Under the pieces are notes generated by a model, which did no database searches, was not told the DNA's origin, and saw nothing but the letters and a program-made list of their open reading frames with translations. DNA of 7,296 nucleotides from Desulfobacteraceae bacterium (GTDB lineage Bacteria; Desulfobacterota; Desulfobacteria; Desulfobacterales; Desulfobacteraceae), in contig JAGLLQ010000539.1 in NCBI GenBank assembly GCA_023140455.1, positions 1 through 7,296 on the forward strand, in the 5' to 3' direction. Positions 1 through 5,243 of this stretch are shown piece by piece (the first letter of the stretch is position 1; each line of letters opens with the position of its first letter). The position numbers were made by a program, and so were the translations under genes.

Positions 1-789
1 GCTGACCTTTCAATTTTAAACACATTTTTACAATATGGCTATGGGAAAAAACAGAAAGATGTTCTCTTTAAAATGCTACAAAAAAGTGAAAGATTACATA
101 TCAACAATCATACACTTAGTATTTCAACTATTGGCATTAAAGGGCGTATACAAAATCTTGCTGTTGTCGTTCAAATGTTCAGGGAAATTATAAATGTTGA
201 TGCAGCTTTTGGAATTTTCCATGATATTGACACAAAAAAATGTATGATAATTGGCAGAAGTGGATCAGATGAAATTAATATGGGACTTATCATGAGAAGT
301 CTCAGTGGCGGTGGACATCCTGGAGCCGGGTCTGCGCAAATTAAAGATGTTAATCCCAAAGCAGTTGAAAATATGATTATTGAATTAATCAAAGGCAATC
401 AGACTACTTCTGTTAATCTTTCTGATATCATGTCTTATCCTGTAATAACAATTAATGAAGATACAAAGGTTAAAGAAGTAGCAATGATTTTACGAGACGT
501 TGGTTGTACCGGCGTACCGATTACTGATAAAAATGATAAGCTTATTGGAATTATGTCCAGACGGGATTTTAAAAAAGTTCGAAAAGATTCACAAATGCAA
601 TCTCCTGTTAAAGCGTTTATGACTCGTAACCCTGTTAGTATTTCATATGATAAGACTGCAATGGAAGCAGCTAAATTAATGATTAAACATGACATTGGAA
701 GAATCCCAATAATTAAAAATGATAAAATAATTGGAATAGTTACCAGATCAGATACCATGCTCTATTTTTATGATCTTTTACCCGATTAA
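1..789 (+). CDS. DHHA1 plus tandem CBS-domain protein, 3' part (5' end outside window)
   Basis: The reading frame is already open at base 1, giving 24 residues before the first ATG at 73, which has no Shine-Dalgarno sequence. The true start is therefore outside the window. About 262 residues are visible. Numbered from that internal Met, residues 79-86 read GGGHPGAG, the glycine-rich signature of the DHHA1 domain that closes DHH-family phosphoesterases (NrnA/RecJ-like). The DHH metal-binding half should lie upstream. Residues about 117-170 and 180-232 form two CBS domains (typical pieces: VGCTGVPITD...LIGIMSRRD and DIGRIPII...IIGIVTRSD), a pair that in other proteins binds adenine nucleotides. 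In several bacteria this DHH-DHHA1-CBS-CBS block precedes a tRNA nucleotidyltransferase/poly(A) polymerase domain. Here the protein stops right after CBS2 (ending LLPD), so no polymerase domain is attached. Likely a cytoplasmic nucleotide-regulated phosphoesterase; substrate unknown. It is convergent with oleC and probably unrelated to the lipid operon. Confidence 0.85.
   Translation, partial: ADLSILNTFLQYGYGKKQKDVLFKMLQKSERLHINNHTLSISTIGIKGRIQNLAVVVQMFREIINVDAAFGIFHDIDTKKCMIIGRSGSDEINMGLIMRSLSGGGHPGAGSAQIKDVNPKAVENMIIELIKGNQTTSVNLSDIMSYPVITINEDTKVKEVAMILRDVGCTGVPITDKNDKLIGIMSRRDFKKVRKDSQMQSPVKAFMTRNPVSISYDKTAMEAAKLMIKHDIGRIPIIKNDKIIGIVTRSDTMLYFYDLLPD
786..789. other. Shared stop codons of two convergent genes (TTAA)
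   Basis: The palindrome TTAA supplies TAA to the rightward DHHA1-CBS gene (787-789) and TAA to leftward oleC (788-786). The two coding regions thus overlap by four bases, and no hairpin-plus-U-tract terminator is visible around the junction, so each transcript probably runs into its neighbour as antisense RNA. Confidence 0.85.
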
Positions 790-2435
790 ATTTTTAATAA
801 TTTTTTAGCTTTAACAGCAAGTTTTTCTCTGAAAATTTTTGCATTATGTCTTATATCTACTGGGAATGCATTATCTATAAAAAAATGTTTAATCTTTTTT
901 GTATGGGAAAATGAATCTGCAAGTTTAGAAAGTTCATTAATCAATTTATCTTTATCTTTTATCTTAGAAAAAGGTTCAACAAATATTACTGGAATTTGAT
1001 CTCCTTTTTTCCCAACTCCTACAAGGGCACTTCTATAAACCTTTTCATGGTTATTGAAAATTGCTTCACATGGAATTGTGAACATAGTTTCATTCTTTGT
1101 TTCAACTCGATGACTTTTCCGGCCGCAAAACCAGATTCTTTCATCTTTATCTTTCCAGGCCACATCTCCCATTCTATGCCATATTTTGCCAAAAGAGTCA
1201 GGAATTTTTCCAAAAAGGTCAGCTTTACGATTTTCAAAATAATGTTCCGTAACAAGTGGGGCTTGAACAATAATTTCTCCTACTTCACCTTCATTTAATA
1301 TATGCACATCTCTTAATTGTGAAATTGTTTCATCAGTTATTTTGATTATTTGTACAGATGTATCAAGAATTGGTCTTCCAATACATAAACCATATCCCTT
1401 TTCACTTAAGTCTCTTGTTTCAGATAATATTTCATCACTTTTTATGGAAATAATTGATACTGCTTCAGTTGCACCATAGGGAGTATGAATATAAGCATTA
1501 TCATCAAGCATAGAAGAAAATTGTTCGATATTAGCAGGAGATACTGGTGCCCCGGCAGAAATAACCCGTCTTAAAGTTGGAAGTTTAATGTTATTCTTTT
1601 TGCCATACTTTCCAAGTCTGTGTAATAGAGCAGGTGATGCAAACATATTTGTAACACCATGATTTTCAATTGCCTCTATCAATTTATCAGGATTTGCTTT
1701 GGCAGGTTTTGTAGGATCCATATCCGGAATTACAGCAGTCATAGAAAGAGCTGGATCATAAAGTGCAAAAAGAGGGAAGGTTGGCAGATCAATTTCATCA
1801 CCTTCAACTTTAAAATGATCTTTTAACTGTTCGATAAGGGCATTAAAATTTCCATGGGTATATATAACACCTTTTGCAGGTCCTGTACTTCCTGTTGTAA
1901 AAACGATAGCTGCTGTTTCATTTTTTGTTGTTTTAGCAACCCTATATTTTTCTTTTCTTGGTTTCCAGATACTTTTAAGAGTATGCCCGCCCCAAAACCA
2001 TCTTTTTCCAACAGTCACCCATGTTTTAATGGATTTAAAATACATGGGGGTCAGTTTTCTTAACACATGGGCTTTCTCAATCCCAATAAATGCTTCAGGT
2101 TTACTTTGTTCAAGGCATGAAAGCATTCTTTTAATCCCCATACCCGGATCAACAACAACCGGGACTGCTCCGATCTTAATCATGGCAAAAATTATATAAA
2201 AGAATTCTATGGATGGGGTGACCATTAATATAGTTCTGGTACCCCTGGTGATTCCAACATTTTCAAGTCCAAAAGCAATCTCGTCAGAACCTTTTTCTAA
2301 CTGCTTAAAAGTAATTTGACTATAAGTAACTCTTCCTTGTTTGTCCCTTCCTGCCGGATAAACAACTGCTCTTTTGTAAGGAAATTTTTCTGCTGAATAT
2401 TTTAGTCCTTCGGAAATATTAACAAATTTGCTCAT
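786..2435 (-). CDS. oleC: OleC, beta-lactone synthetase (ANL/AMP-forming family)
   Basis: A complete 549-residue adenylate-forming enzyme. The P-loop (A3) is FTTGSTGPAKGV at 179-190, A5 is YGATEA at 320-325, A7 is HRMGD at 420-424, A8 is CGRKSHR from 437, and the C-terminal catalytic lysine is probably K533 in DIRHNAKIFREKL. The TGSTGPAKGV loop, the WHRMGDVAW and FCGRKSHRVET segments and the DIRHNAKIFREKLA end are characteristic of OleC and not of general acyl-CoA ligases. OleC activates a 2-alkyl-3-hydroxyalkanoic acid with ATP and closes it to a beta-lactone, the step before OleB; early annotations as acyl-CoA synthetase are superseded. The start ATG overlaps the stop of the preceding gene by one base (TAATG). 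The 20 bases before it are nearly all A/T with no Shine-Dalgarno, so translation is probably coupled to the upstream gene. Its stop overlaps the stop of the convergent DHHA1-CBS gene. Cytosolic, or associated with OleB/OleD as in studied systems (inferred). Confidence 0.92.
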   Translation of the reverse strand: MSKFVNISEGLKYSAEKFPYKRAVVYPAGRDKQGRVTYSQITFKQLEKGSDEIAFGLENVGITRGTRTILMVTPSIEFFYIIFAMIKIGAVPVVVDPGMGIKRMLSCLEQSKPEAFIGIEKAHVLRKLTPMYFKSIKTWVTVGKRWFWGGHTLKSIWKPRKEKYRVAKTTKNETAAIVFTTGSTGPAKGVIYTHGNFNALIEQLKDHFKVEGDEIDLPTFPLFALYDPALSMTAVIPDMDPTKPAKANPDKLIEAIENHGVTNMFASPALLHRLGKYGKKNNIKLPTLRRVISAGAPVSPANIEQFSSMLDDNAYIHTPYGATEAVSIISIKSDEILSETRDLSEKGYGLCIGRPILDTSVQIIKITDETISQLRDVHILNEGEVGEIIVQAPLVTEHYFENRKADLFGKIPDSFGKIWHRMGDVAWKDKDERIWFCGRKSHRVETKNETMFTIPCEAIFNNHEKVYRSALVGVGKKGDQIPVIFVEPFSKIKDKDKLINELSKLADSFSHTKKIKHFFIDNAFPVDIRHNAKIFREKLAVKAKKLLKI

Positions 2436-3196
2436 TAGAATATATTTTTAATTTTGTATATTATTTTATTGATAAATCCCTGAGGCGCTTTCACTTTATT
2501 TTTTTCAATTTTCTGAATATATGGATCTAAAGTCTTAAGAGCATCAGTGGCACGGTTTAACAGTTCTTCGCTTTTTTCTTTTATCTTTTGTTCGCCTTCG
2601 TTTTTATTAACATTATATAACACATAGATTTCTTTAATTGCTTTTTCAATTTTAATAAATGTTTTTTCAACTTTTTCTTTAGCCTTTATCCAATTTTTTT
2701 TTTCTTTGTCTGCTATATTTTTTTGTTCAGGATAATTTTCACCAATTTGATTTATTCTACTAATTTCTTTATCAAATAAAAAGACTCTTAAGTCGTAGGT
2801 AACTAATGCGAAATACAAATCATTAATCTGGTAAAATGAAAACTTAAGCATCTCGTCAGGCAGGTTTATATTTTTAAGAACAACTGATTTATATTCTATT
2901 GGTTCATCTGAAGTTGAAAAATATGTTTTATAAACAAAAAAGGAAGAGCCTGCAAGAATTAATACAAGTACAGAAAAGATTACAAGGTTTTTTACAGTCA
3001 AAAAATTTTTCTTTTTTGATGACTTTTCACTTTTATCAGGCGTATCATCTTTATCAGGTTTACCTGAAGATTCTTTTTTGTTTTTCTTCTCTAACCTAGC
3101 TGCAGCTTTTGCCTTTTTTTTTGCTTCTTTAGCTTCTTTTTTTGCAGCCTTTTTGTCAGCTTTTTCCTGTTTTTTTTCTTTTGATTTGTCAGCCAT
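2435..3196 (-). CDS. Unrecognised lysine-rich single-pass membrane protein between oleB and oleC
   Basis: A 253-residue protein that I do not recognise. Residues 1-63 are extremely polar and basic (25 lysines in the first 64 residues, with Ala/Glu-rich KKAAKKEAKEAKKKAKAAA runs), probably cytoplasmic and partly helical. Residues about 68-92 form one hydrophobic transmembrane helix (NLVIFSVLVLILAGSSFFVY) with KKK just before it, so the positive-inside rule predicts N-terminus in, C-terminus out. The remaining 160 residues are mixed and charged, with a Lys/Glu-rich helical stretch around 160-235 that could be a coiled coil, and a basic tail. There is no signal peptidase site, lipobox, cysteine pair or known catalytic motif. 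It sits 43 nt after oleB, and its stop overlaps the oleC start by one base, so it is part of the operon. A weak AGG lies 12 nt before the ATG; a possible own promoter is listed separately. A scaffold tethering Ole enzymes to the membrane is a guess. Low-complexity composition makes distant homology hard to see. Confidence 0.8.
   Translation of the reverse strand: MADKSKEKKQEKADKKAAKKEAKEAKKKAKAAARLEKKNKKESSGKPDKDDTPDKSEKSSKKKNFLTVKNLVIFSVLVLILAGSSFFVYKTYFSTSDEPIEYKSVVLKNINLPDEMLKFSFYQINDLYFALVTYDLRVFLFDKEISRINQIGENYPEQKNIADKEKKNWIKAKEKVEKTFIKIEKAIKEIYVLYNVNKNEGEQKIKEKSEELLNRATDALKTLDPYIQKIEKNKVKAPQGFINKIIYKIKNIF
2694..3177 (-). repeat. Three poly-A tracts inside the lysine-rich gene
   Basis: On the coding strand, runs of 8 A (3177-3170), 9 A (3122-3114) and 10 A (2703-2694) occur within lysine codons. 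They follow from AAA codon preference in an AT-rich genome, but runs of 9-10 A are known sites of polymerase slippage. The frame is intact as given. Confidence 0.6.
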
Positions 3197-3202
3197 ATTT
3201 AA

Positions 3203-3231
3203 TTAATACCTGAGCATTTAAAAAATGTCAA
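3203..3231 (-). promoter_or_regulatory. Possible sigma70-type promoter ahead of the lysine-rich membrane gene
   Basis: In the 43-nt gap after oleB the minus strand shows an exact TTGACA (3231-3226), a 17-nt spacer and TATTAA (3208-3203; four of six matches to TATAAT). Transcription would begin about 6-7 nt downstream, almost at the ATG at 3196, giving a leaderless or near-leaderless message for the membrane protein and oleC. The AT-rich background makes chance -10 boxes common, but an exact -35 at ideal spacing is less usual. Unproven. Confidence 0.3.
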
Positions 3232-3239
3232 AATAGACA

Positions 3240-4154
3240 TTAATTATTTAAAAACTTTTCTATTAATAATAATGTTTCAGAAGGTTTGTCCTCAAAAATA
3301 TAGTGCCCTGAGTTTTCAAAAACATGATATTCAGCTTTGGGAATTCTTTTTTTCCATTCATTTAAAACATTTTTATCAAAAACAAAATCTTTTAAACCCC
3401 ACAAAAACAAAAGAGGAAAGTCTTTAATTTTATATAAATTTTCATCAACGGTTTTAACAATATTATAAGATATATCAGTTTCAGTTAAAGGGATATCCTG
3501 TACAAATTTTAATGTTGCAATTCTGTTTTCCCATGAATTATATGGTGCAGTTAATCCTTTTTTTATCTCTTTTGAAAGTTTAGTCTTAGCTGCGATATAA
3601 AGTGCACCTACAGAAAATATATTAAGTCCTAAGACAGCTGGCACACCAAATGGTGTAAAATATTTAATTAAGGCTAATCTTAAAGGAAAATTTTTACTTT
3701 GAGGCCTTAAAAATCCAAAGGTATTTGTAATGATTATTTTTTCTATTTGTGAAAGGTTATCCAATGCCCAGGCAAGACCTATCATTCCTCCCCAGTCGTG
3801 AACTATAAGGGTTATTTTCTCTTTAAGATTAAGATGTTCTATAAATCTTGTAAGGTCGGCAACCCTGTTCTCAAGTGTATAATTATAATCCTTAACTCCT
3901 GGTTTATCTGAAAACCCGCATCCAATGTGATCTGGGACAATTGTTCTATAATTATTTGAAAATTTATTAACAACGTTTCTAAAATAAAATGACCATGTTG
4001 GATTACCATGAACCATTAATAAAGGTTTACCCCTGCCTTCATCGATATAATGCATATCAAATCCATTATTTTTAAAATAATTTGATTTATAAGGATAAAT
4101 TTCTTTAAAACCTTTTGTTGAAACAATTTTGTTATTGATTGTTCTTTTTGTCAT
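3240..4154 (-). CDS. oleB: OleB, beta-lactone decarboxylase (haloalkane dehalogenase-like alpha/beta hydrolase)
   Basis: A complete 304-residue alpha/beta hydrolase of the haloalkane-dehalogenase-like group. Visible are the oxyanion/halide-site motif HGNPTW (49-54), the nucleophile elbow VHDWGG (118-123) with nucleophile Asp120, a probable acid Asp256 in LWGLKD, and the catalytic His284 in NSGHY. An Asp nucleophile followed by Trp is the dehalogenase/OleB pattern, unlike the Ser of esterases. Alone the sequence would be called a dehalogenase, but its position directly after oleA and near oleC identifies it as OleB, which opens the beta-lactone made by OleC and releases CO2 to give a cis-olefin. 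The start ATG lies one base after the oleA TAA. An AGTGG four bases before the ATG overlaps the last oleA codons and can serve as a ribosome site, so the two genes are probably translationally coupled. The next gene starts 43 nt downstream. Haloalkane dehalogenase activity cannot be excluded from sequence alone but is unlikely here. Confidence 0.9.
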   Translation of the reverse strand: MTKRTINNKIVSTKGFKEIYPYKSNYFKNNGFDMHYIDEGRGKPLLMVHGNPTWSFYFRNVVNKFSNNYRTIVPDHIGCGFSDKPGVKDYNYTLENRVADLTRFIEHLNLKEKITLIVHDWGGMIGLAWALDNLSQIEKIIITNTFGFLRPQSKNFPLRLALIKYFTPFGVPAVLGLNIFSVGALYIAAKTKLSKEIKKGLTAPYNSWENRIATLKFVQDIPLTETDISYNIVKTVDENLYKIKDFPLLFLWGLKDFVFDKNVLNEWKKRIPKAEYHVFENSGHYIFEDKPSETLLLIEKFLNN

Positions 4155-4155
4155 T

Positions 4156-5205
4156 TTACCACTTAATACCCATCACTAAACAATTGAGCCCACTACCGAC
4201 ACCAATGAAACAGACAAGATCATCTTTTTGTAAAAAATCCCTTTCATCTGCAATTGCAGCTGTAATTGGCAATGAAACTGATCCAATATTTCCTAAATAT
4301 GGAAAAGTTGCAAAATCTTTTTTTATATCAATCCCAAGTGCTTTATAAAAAGATTGATGATGAACAGCACCTACCTGATGTCCAATAAATTTATCTATAT
4401 TATCCGGAGATAATTTAAATTCCTGTAAGAATTTTGTAAAGGTCTCAACCACGAGCTTAGTACCATTTTCAAGGACTGAATTAGCCTGTGTTCTCATAAT
4501 GATCTTTGAATTAACCGGCATTCCCTTTTCGGAAAATCCCCAGCTACATAAATTATGGTGCTGGATTGAATTTTTTATAACGGCACCTTTAATCTGGTGT
4601 TTGGAATTATTGTTTGAAAATGATCCATCTGTCAGGAGCACTGCTACTGCGCCGGATCCACCGGTCATTGTGGCAAGAGTCTCTTTATAAAAAGCTAAGG
4701 TCTTATTCTCATTAATTTCATCAATTGTAGAGTCTATAATTTGCCTTGAAGTTTCACACGATACAACAAGGCCAGCTTTAATTTGCCCAAGTTCAATTGC
4801 ATTTGCAACTTGAATCATACCGGATATAACACCGAGGCAGGCATTTGATACATCATAAATATGAGCATCTTTGCTGATATTTAAATTGTCAGCAATCGAG
4901 CATGAGGTGGCAGGTTCAAACCCTTCCTTGCAGACACCGCAAAAAACTAATGAGTCAATTTGATCAGGAGAAATTCCAGACTCGTCAATAGCTTTTTGAC
5001 CTGCTTTAACAGCTTCTTCAGATATTGAATGGTCAATATCCCAGCATCTTCTCTCTTTTATTCCGGTAAGCGCAAGAATCTGCCCGGGATTAAAATCAGT
5101 GACATCATAAAAGGGTTTTAATCTTTCTTCTATTTCATCAGTGGTTAAGACATTGGGTGCTAACTCATAACCAAATGCTTCAATAAATACTTTCGAATAT
5201 CTCAT
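4156..5205 (-). CDS. oleA: OleA, thiolase-fold acyl-CoA condensing enzyme for head-to-head hydrocarbon synthesis
   Basis: A complete 349-residue thiolase-fold condensing enzyme of the KAS III/FabH relatives. The catalytic set of OleA is visible: Cys123 in SNACLG, Glu97 in EGFEPAT (26 residues before the Cys, as Glu117/Cys143 in Xanthomonas OleA), His276 in GHQVG and Asn306 in LGNIGS (30 residues after the His, as His285/Asn315 there). The C-terminal GVGSGLNC also matches OleA. The Glu97 position distinguishes OleA from FabH; the enzyme joins two fatty acyl thioesters by a non-decarboxylative Claisen condensation into a 2-alkyl-3-ketoalkanoate. It is the first committed step of the olefin pathway encoded by the next genes. 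The start at 5205 is supported by GAGA six bases upstream and lies 38 nt after the PfaC-like gene; no promoter is obvious in that gap. oleB follows after one base. Which acyl chains it accepts cannot be read here, but its neighbour suggests products of the Pfa-like synthase. Confidence 0.93.
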   Translation of the reverse strand: MRYSKVFIEAFGYELAPNVLTTDEIEERLKPFYDVTDFNPGQILALTGIKERRCWDIDHSISEEAVKAGQKAIDESGISPDQIDSLVFCGVCKEGFEPATSCSIADNLNISKDAHIYDVSNACLGVISGMIQVANAIELGQIKAGLVVSCETSRQIIDSTIDEINENKTLAFYKETLATMTGGSGAVAVLLTDGSFSNNNSKHQIKGAVIKNSIQHHNLCSWGFSEKGMPVNSKIIMRTQANSVLENGTKLVVETFTKFLQEFKLSPDNIDKFIGHQVGAVHHQSFYKALGIDIKKDFATFPYLGNIGSVSLPITAAIADERDFLQKDDLVCFIGVGSGLNCLVMGIKW

Positions 5206-5211
5206 TATTTA

Positions 5212-5215
5212 TCTC
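5212..5215 (-). promoter_or_regulatory. Ribosome binding site of oleA
   Basis: The minus strand reads GAGA followed by six bases and then the oleA ATG at 5205. It is short, but it is the only purine-rich element in the 38-nt gap and fixes the start chosen for oleA. Confidence 0.45.
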
Positions 5216-5243
5216 AATTTATTTTCAAAAAATTTCTTATAAA

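Noticed and set aside
73..75. ATG at 73 as the start of the DHHA1-CBS gene
   Set aside because: The frame is open upstream to base 1, there is no ribosome site, and the DHHA1 domain would lose its N-terminal strands; it is an internal Met.
343..410. Possible frameshift or domain loss after the DHHA1 motif
   Set aside because: The frame runs without a break from the glycine motif into CBS1, with normal linker length.
996..1298. Rightward open frame antisense to oleC
   Set aside because: It has no recognisable motif or ribosome site, and its composition reflects the opposite strand's codons; oleC motifs cover the region.
1854..2063. Small cysteine/serine-rich rightward frame that looks like a metal-binding peptide
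   Set aside because: It is antisense to the oleC P-loop region, and its Cys/Ser richness arises from reading that region's codons on the opposite strand.
786..2435. Ordinary long-chain acyl-CoA synthetase
   Set aside because: The motif set and the position with oleA and oleB fit OleC, now known as beta-lactone synthetase.
3240..4154. Haloalkane dehalogenase for xenobiotic degradation
   Set aside because: The motifs are shared with OleB, and the placement one base after oleA makes the olefin pathway far more likely.
4156..5205. FabH (ketoacyl-ACP synthase III) of primary fatty-acid synthesis
   Set aside because: Glu97 26 residues before the catalytic Cys and the GSGLNC end match OleA, and no fab genes are adjacent.
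5206..5243. Promoter in the gap before oleA
   Set aside because: Only AT-rich sequence with a TTGAAA whose matching -10 would fall inside the gene; no convincing pair.
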